In this document: positions 27,292 to 37,238 of the stretch, piece after piece | How positions within the stretch are numbered: position 1 is the first letter of the stretch | How the letters are laid out: each line of letters opens with the position of its first letter | From: Taklimakanibacter albus | GTDB taxonomy: Bacteria > Pseudomonadota > Alphaproteobacteria > Rhizobiales > Aestuariivirgaceae | Direction: 5' to 3' | NCBI RefSeq assembly: GCF_016595235.1 | Contig: NZ_JAENHL010000008.1 | Location: 1,882,624 to 1,946,623, forward strand | Length of the DNA: 64,000 bases | Notes under the pieces: model-generated | Seen by the model: the letters and a program-made list of their open reading frames with translations, nothing else | What the model was told of the DNA's origin: nothing | Databases searched by the model: none | Program-made: the position numbers and the translations under genes

Positions 27292-27990
27292 TCACGCCTC
27301 CTTGAAACGATAGCCGACGCCATAGAGCGTCTCGATGCCATCGAAATCGTCGTCGACGAGTTTGAACTTCTTGCGCAGCCGCTTGATGTGGCTGTCGATG
27401 GTGCGGTCATCGACATAGACCTGGTCGTCATAGGCCGCATCCATCAGCGCATCGCGGCTCTTGACGATGCCGGGGCGCTGGGCGAGCGACTGCAGGATGA
27501 GGAATTCGGTCACCGTCAAGGTCACCGGCTTCGCATCCCACGTGCAGGAGTGACGGTCCGGATCCATCGAGAGCTTGCCGCGATCGATCGTCTTGGCGGC
27601 TTCCTGCGGCGTCACCGTGCCGTCGCGCGGTGTGGCGCGGCGGAGCACCGCCTTGACGCGCTCGACCAGAAGGCGCTGCGAGAACGGCTTCTTGATGAAG
27701 TCGTCGGCGCCCATCTTGAGACCGAAGAGCTCATCGATCTCGTCGTCCTTCGAGGTGAGGAAGATGATCGGCAGATCGGATTTCTGACGGATGCGGCGCA
27801 AGAGCTCCATGCCGTCCATGCGCGGCATCTTGATGTCGAAGATGGCCATGTCGGGCGGCGTGTCCTGGAGACCCTGCAAAGCAGCGGCACCGTCCGAATA
27901 TTTCTGGACCTGGTAACCTTCAGCCTCCAGAGTGATCCCGACGGAGGTCAGAATGTTGCGGTCGTCATCGACAAGAGCGATCGTCGGCAT
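27292..27990 (-). CDS. chvI: Response regulator ChvI (OmpR family)
   Basis: 232-residue partner of ChvG. The receiver domain has the acidic pair in LVDDDRN, the phospho-acceptor Asp in [13 protein letters not shown] (about residue 52), the conserved Thr in [10 protein letters not shown] and Lys in FIKKPFS. The OmpR-type winged helix follows ([40 protein letters not shown]). The promoter is in the 28004-28100 gap divergent from the HugZ-type gene. Confidence 0.95.
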   Translation of the reverse strand: MPTIALVDDDRNILTSVGITLEAEGYQVQKYSDGAAALQGLQDTPPDMAIFDIKMPRMDGMELLRRIRQKSDLPIIFLTSKDDEIDELFGLKMGADDFIKKPFSQRLLVERVKAVLRRATPRDGTVTPQEAAKTIDRGKLSMDPDRHSCTWDAKPVTLTVTEFLILQSLAQRPGIVKSRDALMDAAYDDQVYVDDRTIDSHIKRLRKKFKLVDDDFDGIETLYGVGYRFKEA

Positions 27991-28104
27991 ATGGCCCTAT
28001 TCGTCTGAAGTTAACAATACTGCGGCTCTAGCCACGGAACTGGCGTAAAATATGGCGCACCGTTCCCAGCCCCAAGCCCTCTCTCTTAGGGAAATCATCT
28101 CTTA

Positions 28105-28854
28105 ATGACAACTCCTGCACGGCGGAGCTTCACTGGAACCGAGGCCCGCCAGCTTTTGAGGCGCGGCCGGACCGGCGCCCTGGGCACCAACAATCTCGAC
28201 CCTACGGGACCTTATATTTCGCTCGCCAATGTCGCGACGGACGCGGTGGGCCATCCCGTCATCTTCATCTCGAAGCTGGCCTGGCACACCCGAAATATCC
28301 TGGCCAACCCTTCCGGCAGCCTCATGGTGAGCGAAATTCCGGCCGAGGGCGACGCCCTGACCGGCCCCAGAGTTACCCTCATGGGCGAGTTCCAGCCGGT
28401 TCCCGCGGCCGAGATCGCCGAACGTTATGCCCAGCACCATCCGGCGGCCCGATTCTACCTGGAATTCCCGGATTTCTCCTTCTGGCGGCTTTTCCCGCAA
28501 AAAATCCATGCTGTGGCGGGTTTCGGGCGGATCGAGACGATGGAGCCTGATGAGGTATTCCTGCCAGAAAGCGCAGCGGCGGCAGTCATGGCGGGGGCGC
28601 CCTCGGCCATCGCCCATATGAATGAGGATCATGCCGACGCGGTCGAGCTCTACGCCACCCGGCTCCTCGCCGCGGCCCCTGGAAACTGGCGAATCACCGC
28701 CATCGACCCCGACGGCGCCCATCTGAGCCTCGGCGACAAGGCCCTGAGGCTGGCCTTCGACGAACCTGTGTCGGGCCCGGATGGCCTGCGCCAGGCCTTT
28801 GTCGCCCTGGCGCGCAGGGCCAGAGAATCTGATGTGAAACCATCAGATAAATGA
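28105..28854 (+). CDS. HugZ-type pyridoxamine 5'-phosphate oxidase-like protein
   Basis: 249 residues: an N-terminal FMN-binding split barrel (about 10-150; [22 protein letters not shown]) and a C-terminal DUF2470 domain beginning [17 protein letters not shown] (about 168-184). This architecture is shared by HugZ haem oxygenases and by uncharacterised flavin-dependent proteins. A haem-degrading role is possible, but no haem-uptake genes are near. It sits divergently to chvI and in line with pckA (106-base gap). Confidence 0.82.
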   Translation: MTTPARRSFTGTEARQLLRRGRTGALGTNNLDPTGPYISLANVATDAVGHPVIFISKLAWHTRNILANPSGSLMVSEIPAEGDALTGPRVTLMGEFQPVPAAEIAERYAQHHPAARFYLEFPDFSFWRLFPQKIHAVAGFGRIETMEPDEVFLPESAAAAVMAGAPSAIAHMNEDHADAVELYATRLLAAAPGNWRITAIDPDGAHLSLGDKALRLAFDEPVSGPDGLRQAFVALARRARESDVKPSDK

Positions 28855-28960
28855 GGTTCGATACCGCAAAAACAGTGACTTAATACCATCTTTCTGGCTT
28901 GTTTCTTGCTATCCTTCCCCCTACTTTCGCCGTTCCGGCAAAAAACTGTGGGAGGATTGC

Positions 28961-30555
<1,595 letters not shown>

Positions 30556-30559
<4 letters not shown>

Positions 30560-31137
30560 ATTCTAGGTTCATGAGCGATGCAGATCTGCGCCGTTTCGGC
30601 GGCGCTGATCGGCAGATCATAAAGCATGCACAGATGCGGGCTGGCGGCATCGTCGCCGCGGCCCCCTTCGCGCCAGAAGCGACATGACCGGCACACACCG
30701 AAGGACGGCGCCTCGCGGCGCGTGATCTCGCCTGCCAGCAGATCGCCAAGGCCCTTGTCCATGCGGCGGCGCGTCTTGCCGCCGAGCTCTTCACACGCCG
30801 CGGCGAGCACACCCCATGGGTCCTTCGCCATCATCGCCTTACCGGCTTCGGTGAGCTCCAGGACGATAGAGCGCTTCTCGCCCGGCCGTTCGGTCTTGGC
30901 GATGAGCTGCTTGCGCTCGAGCGCCTTCACGGTCTGCGAGATCGTGCCCTTGGTGGCGCCGAGATAACGGGTCAGCGCGCCCGGTGAATTGGAGAAACGG
31001 TTGGCGCGCGCCAGAAAGCGCAGGGCCTCCCACTGGGCCGGGTTCAAGCCATCGGCGAACTCGCCCGCCCGCATGAGCCGTGACAGGCGCTCGAGTGAAT
31101 AGACGATCTCACGACCTTCCGCCTCGATCTTTACCAT
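30556..31137 (-). CDS. MarR-family regulator with C-terminal cysteine cluster
   Basis: 193-residue winged-helix repressor or activator. The MarR fold covers about residues 10-110 ([33 protein letters not shown] recognition helix; wing [17 protein letters not shown]). After it comes an extension with four cysteines, Cys149, Cys152, Cys170 and Cys186, as C-x2-C-x17-C-x15-C, which could bind zinc or an iron-sulfur cluster and act as a redox or metal sensor. The target is unknown; it is divergent from the class A PBP gene and convergent with pckA. Confidence 0.87.
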
Positions 31138-31332
31138 AAGTCGGCCTCTGTTCCGTCCACGATGACTGTGACATGCGCGGGCAACCCCCGCAACGACGCG
31201 CTGAATCTCAGCAAAATCAGGCCATCATGACGACATGATTAAACGTCATTCGTAACCAGGCGCGGCATTTAGACGGGCTTAAGCCGGCTCGGCGATGCTG
31301 CCGGCTCTGATCTTTTAGGGCAACGATCGGCG

Positions 31333-33483
31333 ATGAATTCAAACGGCAGGGGTGGGAATAAGCGCGGCCAACGGCAGGAGCGCCGGGAACCGTCGCTTTT
31401 CGGCGGCCGCCCGAGCGGTGGTGGCGGCAACCGCCAGGTTCCGCAGGGCCGTATCCCTAAGCGTCGGCGCCGTTCCGGATTTCGCATCTTCAGCCTGTTC
31501 CTCACCCTCGTCTTCTGGGGCATTTTCGCCGGCGCTGCCGGCTTCGGCTATCTGTGGCTGACCCTCGACCAGAAGGGCCTGTTCCAGATCCCGGCGCGCG
31601 AGCCCGGCATCATGGTGCTGGCGGCCGACGGCACGGTGCTCGCCGAGCGCGGCGCCTTCTTCGGTGACGATGTGCGTATCGCCGACCTGCCGGCCTATGT
31701 CCCGCAGGCGATCATCGCCATCGAAGACCGCCGCTTCCGCTCGCATTTCGGCGTCGATCCGCTCGGCCTCATCCGTGCCATGGTGGAGAACCTGCGCGCC
31801 GGACGCGTCGTCCAGGGCGGCTCGACGCTCACCCAGCAGCTCGCCAAGAATCTGTTTCTGAAGCCCGACAGGACCATGGGCCGCAAGGCGCAGGAAGCGG
31901 TGCTCGCCATCTGGCTCGAGACGCAGTTCACCAAGGACGAGATCCTGCAACTCTATATGAACCGCGTCTATTTCGGCGCCGGCGCCACCGGCATCGAAAA
32001 AGCGGCGCAGAAATATTTCGGCAAATCGGCGCGCGACGTGACGCTGGCCGAGGCCGCTATTCTCGCCGCCGTGCTGAAGGCGCCCTCCAACTACAACCCG
32101 ATCGCCAATCCCGAGGCCGCCACCAAACGCGCCCATGAAGTGCTGAACGACATGGTCGATTCAGGCTTCATCGAGCCGGGCGATGCGCAAGTGGCGCTGA
32201 CCGCGCCGGCGACGGTGAAGGCCTCCGACTATGTGCCTTCGACGCAGTATATCGTCGATTATGTCGGTGAGATCCTGCCGCAGCTGGTGCGCAATTACGA
32301 CCAGTCGATCGTTGTTGAGACGACGATCAATCCCGAGATCCAGACGGTCGCCGAGCGCTCGCTGCGCAAGCGGCTCAATCAGGACGGGCCGAAATTCAAC
32401 GTCTCGCAGGCGTCCTTCGTGATGCTCGACCCGACCGGCGCCATCATCTCGATGGTCGGCGGCAAGTCCTATGTCAAAAGCCAGTTCAACCGGGTGACCA
32501 AGGCGAAGCGCCAACCAGGCTCGGCCTTCAAGCCCTTCGTCTATCTGGCGGCGGTCGAGCAGGGTTACGGCCCGGATTCGGTCGAGGTCGACGAGCCGGT
32601 GCGTATCGGCGACTGGGAGCCCGAAAACTACAAGCGCGAATATATGGGACCGGTTACCTTGACCCGGGCGCTGGCGCTGTCGCTCAACACGATTGCGGCT
32701 AAGCTCGCCTTCAACGTGTCGCCGACCGCCGTCATCGCCACTGCGCATCGTCTCGGCATCACCTCCGATCTCGCCAACAACGCCTCGATCGCGCTCGGCA
32801 CCTCGGAAGTGACGCTGCTCGAAATGGTCGCCGCCTTCACGCCCTTCGCCAATGGCGGCGCGCCGGTGCAGCCCTATATCGTCTCGCGCATCATGACGCG
32901 CGACGGCACACTTCTCTATCAGCGCTCGGGCGACGGGCTCGGTCAGGTCGTCTCCAATTACGATCTCGGCGCCATGAACCGCATGATGCGCGCCGTGGTC
33001 ACGGAAGGTACCGGACGCAGCGCGCAGTTCGGCGACTATGAGATCGCCGGCAAGACCGGCACCAGCCAGGATTATCGCGACGCGTGGTTCATCGGCTACA
33101 CGGCGCATTACATCGCCGGCGTGTGGGCCGGCAATGACGACAACTCGCCGACCAAGAAGATGACCGGCGGCTCGATCCCCGCCGCCATCTGGAAGGACGT
33201 GATGGCCGACGCTCATAATGGCCTTTCCAATCTGCCGCTGCCCGGCGACGACAATCCCTATAATGACGGGACCGGCGGCGCGGTGGCCTCCTATTCCGAA
33301 AATTACGATGCCGGCGCCGACGAAGAGTATCTGCCGCGCAAACGCGAAAGACGGCGCGGCTTCTTCGAAAGCCTGTTCGGCAGCTCGGATGACGAAGGCG
33401 ACGAGGAATATGTGCCGAGGCAGCGCCAGCGCGACAGCGGCAATGCGGCGGAGCGGCTCAGAGAGCGCGGCAACAGCAAGTAG
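31333..33483 (+). CDS. Class A penicillin-binding protein (PBP1A family)
   Basis: 716-residue bifunctional peptidoglycan synthase. A basic cytoplasmic tail (residues 1-48) is followed by one membrane segment (IFSLFLTLVFWGIFAGAAGF, about 51-70). The GT51 glycosyltransferase shows IEDRRFRSHFGVD and QGGSTLTQQLAKN; the transpeptidase shows SxxK in GSAFKPF, SLN in LSLNT, and KTGTSQDY. The C-terminal 80 residues are highly charged and contain two related units, DEEYLPRKRERR and DEEYVPRQRQR. No MrcA OB-domain insertion is evident, so it is a shorter PBP1A/2D-like type. Confidence 0.93.
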   Translation: MNSNGRGGNKRGQRQERREPSLFGGRPSGGGGNRQVPQGRIPKRRRRSGFRIFSLFLTLVFWGIFAGAAGFGYLWLTLDQKGLFQIPAREPGIMVLAADGTVLAERGAFFGDDVRIADLPAYVPQAIIAIEDRRFRSHFGVDPLGLIRAMVENLRAGRVVQGGSTLTQQLAKNLFLKPDRTMGRKAQEAVLAIWLETQFTKDEILQLYMNRVYFGAGATGIEKAAQKYFGKSARDVTLAEAAILAAVLKAPSNYNPIANPEAATKRAHEVLNDMVDSGFIEPGDAQVALTAPATVKASDYVPSTQYIVDYVGEILPQLVRNYDQSIVVETTINPEIQTVAERSLRKRLNQDGPKFNVSQASFVMLDPTGAIISMVGGKSYVKSQFNRVTKAKRQPGSAFKPFVYLAAVEQGYGPDSVEVDEPVRIGDWEPENYKREYMGPVTLTRALALSLNTIAAKLAFNVSPTAVIATAHRLGITSDLANNASIALGTSEVTLLEMVAAFTPFANGGAPVQPYIVSRIMTRDGTLLYQRSGDGLGQVVSNYDLGAMNRMMRAVVTEGTGRSAQFGDYEIAGKTGTSQDYRDAWFIGYTAHYIAGVWAGNDDNSPTKKMTGGSIPAAIWKDVMADAHNGLSNLPLPGDDNPYNDGTGGAVASYSENYDAGADEEYLPRKRERRRGFFESLFGSSDDEGDEEYVPRQRQRDSGNAAERLRERGNSK

Positions 33484-33514
33484 ACGAGCCGGGCGTGCCT
33501 GCGGGACGAGGCTT

Positions 33515-33889
33515 CTACCGCAGCGGTGTGGTGTCGAAATATTCGCTCAGGCGTCGGATCTTGCCGTCGCGCAGCTCGAGTATGAGCATGAACGGGAAAT
33601 CGAAGCGCCCGCCGCCGGTACGCTTGCGCGACAGGAACTCGCCCTCGACGCAGGCCGTCTGCGCATGCTCGACGGCGCTCGTGACCCGGATCGTAACGTC
33701 CTCGATTTTTCCCAGGCCCACGGAAACAGCATCGGAAATCTGCCGTGGGCCGACCAGCGGCTGAGGCTGCAGCGGATTGGTGAAGACACCATCATCGGCG
33801 AAAAGCGCGCCGATCGCCTCCGGCGCTGAGGCCTCCCACGCCACAAGAAACAAGCGGGCGCAATCAAGTGGCGTCGTCACGTCTGGCAC
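33515..33889 (-). CDS. SnoaL-like / NTF2-fold protein
   Basis: 124-residue protein of the SnoaL/NTF2-like cone-barrel superfamily: an N-terminal helix (ARLFLVAWEAS), LFADDGVFTNPL, then beta strands ending in ILELRDGKIRRLSEYFDTTPL. Members are small isomerases, cyclases, hydrolases or ligand-binding proteins; no specific function can be assigned. The start is uncertain: GTG 33889 or the GTG three codons in. Its upstream region carries the same motif pair as the promoter of the aminomethyltransferase-like operon at 35062, suggesting co-regulation. Confidence 0.75.
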   Translation of the reverse strand: MPDVTTPLDCARLFLVAWEASAPEAIGALFADDGVFTNPLQPQPLVGPRQISDAVSVGLGKIEDVTIRVTSAVEHAQTACVEGEFLSRKRTGGGRFDFPFMLILELRDGKIRRLSEYFDTTPLR

Positions 33890-33924
33890 TCCCGATGACG
33901 GAATCTAGCGATCAGCACGATCTT

Positions 33925-33948
33925 GCTCGAGTAAAGCGCTGTCCACGA
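33925..33948. promoter_or_regulatory. Motif pair copy 1 (GCTCGAGTAAAG ... TGTCCACGA)
   Basis: GCTCGAGTAAAG (33925-33936) and TGTCCACGA (33940-33948) occur 3 bases apart upstream of the SnoaL-like gene. Both motifs recur exactly, in the same order and orientation, at 35000-35030. ACCGTCAA follows about ten bases further right; a similar ACCGTCA is also near copy 2. Confidence 0.45.
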
Positions 33949-34063
33949 CCGATCCATCACCGTCAACCTAGCGGGTGGGACCGGGCGCCACCATTTCGCG
34001 AGCTCGAAAGCACCGCAGCGGATCGCAGTGCATGCGCGTCAGGTCGCTTCAGAGATCGAAAGA

Positions 34064-34894
34064 TCAGAATGACTGCGCCAGCAGAAAATTGCGCGCCGAG
34101 TCGGCTCGATCGGTGATCCGGCTGCGAACCTCCTCGGGTATATCGGGGCTGTCGACCGGATAGAGGTGGCAGCGCGCGATCTCCTTGCGCAGATCGACAT
34201 CCTTGCCGAGATACTGATAAGCGACGCGCGTCGAGAAGGGTTGGCGGGCGCCGCCGCTGGCGACGGTGACCATGATGCCGGTGAGGAACTGCAGCTGCCG
34301 GCGATGCGACGGATAGAGGATGGTGAACGACGCCAAGTCCTTGGAATTAGCTTCATATTCGACGAGATAGAGCCGGTCGACGATGTTCCTGACGACGCCG
34401 TTGAACTTCTGCGTGACTCTCATGGAACGGCTGCCGCCGGGAAGATACAGGCGCTGCACGCTCCTGGTCAGGCAGTTCGGCGCCTCGAAACGTATCGTGG
34501 TCAAGGACCGCACGATGTGATTGGACCAGACCGGCGAGCAGAAATAAGCCGCATAGGTTCCCTCATAGGCGGCGAGCGCGCCTTGCGATTCGGCATCCGC
34601 CATGTCGATCTGGGTGAGAAGCTGCTCGAGGAGCAAGGTCTCGCGCACCGGCGCGCGTTTGGGCCGGACCAGGCGAACGAACTCCTTGGGAGGAAGAGTG
34701 ATCTCATATTCATCGACGCCGAAGAAGTCGGTGATGCGCTTGAGATTGTGCAGCGACGGCTCGGACTGGCCGCTCAGATACTTGTTGAACTGCTGCCGGT
34801 TCATGCCCAGGTTGCGGCAGACCTCGGCGACAGAATTGAAATGAGCGCAGAGATATCGGAGATTTTCGGCGAAGATTGCACTGCTGCGAGACAT
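34064..34894 (-). CDS. XRE-type transcriptional regulator with C-terminal domain
   Basis: 276-residue regulator. The N-terminal helix-turn-helix spans about residues 10-65 (VAEVCRNLGMNRQQFNKYL, then SLHNLKRITDFFGVDEYEI). The remaining 200 residues form a conserved-looking domain of alternating strands (AAYFCSPVWSNHIVRSL; FTILYPSHRRQLQFLTGIMV) that I cannot name and that may bind an effector. ATG 34894 was chosen because the upstream frame opens only with a TTG. It is divergent from the aminomethyltransferase-like operon and is the obvious candidate regulator for it. Confidence 0.85.
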   Translation of the reverse strand: MSRSSAIFAENLRYLCAHFNSVAEVCRNLGMNRQQFNKYLSGQSEPSLHNLKRITDFFGVDEYEITLPPKEFVRLVRPKRAPVRETLLLEQLLTQIDMADAESQGALAAYEGTYAAYFCSPVWSNHIVRSLTTIRFEAPNCLTRSVQRLYLPGGSRSMRVTQKFNGVVRNIVDRLYLVEYEANSKDLASFTILYPSHRRQLQFLTGIMVTVASGGARQPFSTRVAYQYLGKDVDLRKEIARCHLYPVDSPDIPEEVRSRITDRADSARNFLLAQSF

Positions 34895-34964
34895 GGATCC
34901 GACCGTCAAGGTACCATCAGAGAGCGAGATTACGGCGCAATCCGCCGGCGACGAAACAATTTAG

Positions 34965-34993
34965 TTGACCGTCAGGTGCGCCTCGCCTAGCTT
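34965..34993 (+). promoter_or_regulatory. Predicted promoter of the aminomethyltransferase-like operon
   Basis: TTGACC and TAGCTT are 17 bases apart. The -35 box is part of a 9-base palindrome, TGACCGTCA. The start point would be near 35000, at the beginning of the motif pair copy 2. Pattern match only. Confidence 0.45.
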
Positions 34994-34999
34994 TTTCGC

Positions 35000-35030
35000 G
35001 CTCGAGTAAAGTTCTTTTTGTTGTCCACGA
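35000..35030. promoter_or_regulatory. Motif pair copy 2 (GCTCGAGTAAAG ... TGTCCACGA)
   Basis: GCTCGAGTAAAG (35000-35011) and TGTCCACGA (35022-35030), 10 bases apart, placed just after the predicted promoter and before the aminomethyltransferase-like gene. Exact matches to the motifs at 33925-33948. Confidence 0.45.
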
Positions 35031-35061
35031 TGCGATCTGCTGTGTGAAAGGCAGATCTATC

Positions 35062-36201
35062 GTGCTTCTTAGTGTACTCGACCAATCCCTGGAGAGATCT
35101 CCCTTCTTCGACTGCGCCAAGCGCGACGGCGCGGCGTCCTATATCGTCCTCAACCACATGTTCATGCCGTATCGTTACGGCGACCAGACCGAGGAATACT
35201 GGGCGCTGGTCAATGACGCGACACTCTGGGACGTCGCCGCTGAACGCCAGGTCGAAATTTCAGGCCCTGATGCGCGGCGTTTCGTCGACCTCCTGGTACC
35301 GCGTAGCCTGGAGCGCTGCGCCGTCGGACAGTGCCGCTATGTGGTGATTACCGACGCGGACGGCCATATCCTCAACGACCCGGTGCTCAACCGGCTGGAA
35401 GAGAACAAATACTGGCTGTCTGCCGCTGACAGCGATTTGCTCCTCTGGGCCAAAGGCGTGGCCTGCTTTGCCGGGATGGATGTCGCCATCACCGAGCCCG
35501 AGGCGGCGCCCATCCAGATCCAAGGCAACAAATCGCGCGACGTCATGATCCGCCTGCTCGGCGACAAGGTTGCGGACCTCAAATACTACCACCTGATGGA
35601 GGCCGAACTCGACGGCATGTCCTTGGTTGTGACCAGGACCGGCTGGAGCGGCGATCTCGGCTATGAAATCTATCTGCGCGACACAGCGCGCGCCGGCGAT
35701 TTGTGGGAAAGGGTGAAACAAGCGGGCAAGCCCTCCAATCTGCGCGTCACTGGCCCCAACACCATACGCCGCGTGGAAGCCGGGATCATCGCGATGCGGT
35801 CGGACTTTCCCGCCGAGGCGACGCCCTTCCATGTCGGCCTCGAACACCTCGTCGATCTCGACAAGCCAGTGGACTTCATCGGCAAGACGGCGTTGCGCCG
35901 GATCGCCGCCGAAGGTGTGGCGTGGAAGCTCGTCGGCCTCGAATTCGACGAAAGCGCCACCGACGGCGAGGCGGCGAGCTTCGGCGGACGCGCCGTGAAC
36001 CGGGACGGCGTGACCGTCGGAAGGACGACGGTCGTGGTCTATTCGCCCCGGCTCAAGCGCATGATCGGCTATGCCCGCATCGATGCCGCAGCAGCGACGC
36101 TCGGCATACGGCTCTCCGTCGAGGGCAAGACGGGACGGCAAGATGCGTGCGTCGCCAAACGTCCCTTCTTCGATGCCAAGAAGCAGGAGCCGAGGCGCTG
36201 A
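35062..36201 (+). CDS. GcvT/DmdA-like aminomethyltransferase-family protein
   Basis: About 379 residues of the glycine-cleavage T / dimethylglycine / DMSP demethylase family, which pass a one-carbon unit from an amine, betaine or sulfonium to tetrahydrofolate. Seen: NHMFMPYRYGD, LWDVAAERQVEISGPDA, YVVITDADGHILNDPVLNRL, TRTGWSGDLGYEIYL, NTIRRVEAGI and DFIGKTALRRI, the normal order. The N-terminal SPFFDCAKRDGAASYIVLNH stretch is closest in style to DmdA-like proteins. The start is GTG 35062, or GTG 35044 six codons earlier. The substrate is unknown. It is followed without gap by a cyclodeaminase-like gene. Confidence 0.85.
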   Translation: MLLSVLDQSLERSPFFDCAKRDGAASYIVLNHMFMPYRYGDQTEEYWALVNDATLWDVAAERQVEISGPDARRFVDLLVPRSLERCAVGQCRYVVITDADGHILNDPVLNRLEENKYWLSAADSDLLLWAKGVACFAGMDVAITEPEAAPIQIQGNKSRDVMIRLLGDKVADLKYYHLMEAELDGMSLVVTRTGWSGDLGYEIYLRDTARAGDLWERVKQAGKPSNLRVTGPNTIRRVEAGIIAMRSDFPAEATPFHVGLEHLVDLDKPVDFIGKTALRRIAAEGVAWKLVGLEFDESATDGEAASFGGRAVNRDGVTVGRTTVVVYSPRLKRMIGYARIDAAAATLGIRLSVEGKTGRQDACVAKRPFFDAKKQEPRR

Positions 36202-37205
36202 TGTCCAAATCACAGACGCTCGACCTCCTGTTCCTCAACCGCCGCGACGTGGCGGCGCTGACACCGGCCATGCCGGAGGTGATGGACATCGTCGAAACCG
36301 GGTTGAAGGCCCATGGCCTGGGCGACGTCGTCCTGCCGCCCAAGGGCCACATCCATCTCGATGACCGGTATAATGGGCATTTCAACATTCTGATGGGCTA
36401 TGCCGGGCCGATCGATACCGCCGGTGTGAAGGTCATTGGCGACTATGTCGACAACTACCGTCATGATCTGCCGTCCGAGATCGCGGTCCTGACCCTCTAT
36501 GATCCGCAAACCGGGATTCCGATCTGCATCATGGACGCGACGGACTTGACCTGGCTGCGCACCGGAGCGGTCACCGGCATCGGCGCGCGCCGGCTGGCGC
36601 GGCCCGGCGCCAGGATCCTTGCCCATATCGGCGCGCGTGGCACCGCGGCGGCGAACATCCGGGCGATCGCCGAGACATATGATCTCGACGAAGTCCGCAT
36701 CGCCAGCAAGCGGCGCGAGACGCGCGACGAGCTTGCGCGTCTCATCGAGGCGGAGCTTGGGGTCAAGGCGGTGAGCGCCGCGAGCATCGAGGAGGCGGTC
36801 GCCGATGCCGATATCGTCGTCGAGGCGACGCGGCTGGAGAAGCCGGAGATCCTGATCGGAGAATGCATGATCAAGCCGGGCGCGCTGCTGATCACCTATG
36901 GCTGGATCATGGCGGTGGACCCGGCGCTTCCGCTCACGGCCGACAAGATGATCGTCGACGACTGGCGCCAGTGCTGCGAGGGCGGAACGTTTCACACGCT
37001 CATCAAGGAAGGCCGCTTGCGGCGCGAGCATGTGCATGCCGAGATCGGAGAGATCGTGGCCGGCAAGCGTCCGGCGCGGCAAACGGATAACGAGCGAATC
37101 GTCTTCTGGCACCGGGGCTTCGCCGTCAGCGACATCGTGCTCGGCCGTCATCTCTATGACCGCGCCGTGGCGCGCGGCATCGGGCGCACCGTGCCGCTCT
37201 GGTAA
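36201..37205 (+). CDS. Ornithine cyclodeaminase-family protein (second)
   Basis: 334 residues of the ornithine cyclodeaminase/mu-crystallin family. PKGHIHLDDRYNGHFNILMG, IMDATDLTWLRTGAVTGIGARRLA and the nucleotide-binding stretch LAHIGARGTAAANIRAIAE are present. Compared with ornithine cyclodeaminases the region after residue 230 (EILIGECMIKPGALLITYG; DDWRQCCEGGTFHTLI) is distinctive. Probably an NAD-dependent enzyme acting on an amino or imino acid derived from the operon's substrate. The ATG overlaps the previous stop by one base (TGATG), so the two are coupled. Confidence 0.87.
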   Translation: MSKSQTLDLLFLNRRDVAALTPAMPEVMDIVETGLKAHGLGDVVLPPKGHIHLDDRYNGHFNILMGYAGPIDTAGVKVIGDYVDNYRHDLPSEIAVLTLYDPQTGIPICIMDATDLTWLRTGAVTGIGARRLARPGARILAHIGARGTAAANIRAIAETYDLDEVRIASKRRETRDELARLIEAELGVKAVSAASIEEAVADADIVVEATRLEKPEILIGECMIKPGALLITYGWIMAVDPALPLTADKMIVDDWRQCCEGGTFHTLIKEGRLRREHVHAEIGEIVAGKRPARQTDNERIVFWHRGFAVSDIVLGRHLYDRAVARGIGRTVPLW

Positions 37206-37238
37206 TTAAAGAAACAAAGGCTCAAGGAGGAAACAAGA

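Noticed and set aside
31227-31249. ATGACG / CGTCAT dyad between the MarR-type gene and the PBP gene
   Set aside because: 6-base arms with an 11-base spacer are too short to separate from chance, though a MarR operator would be expected in this gap.
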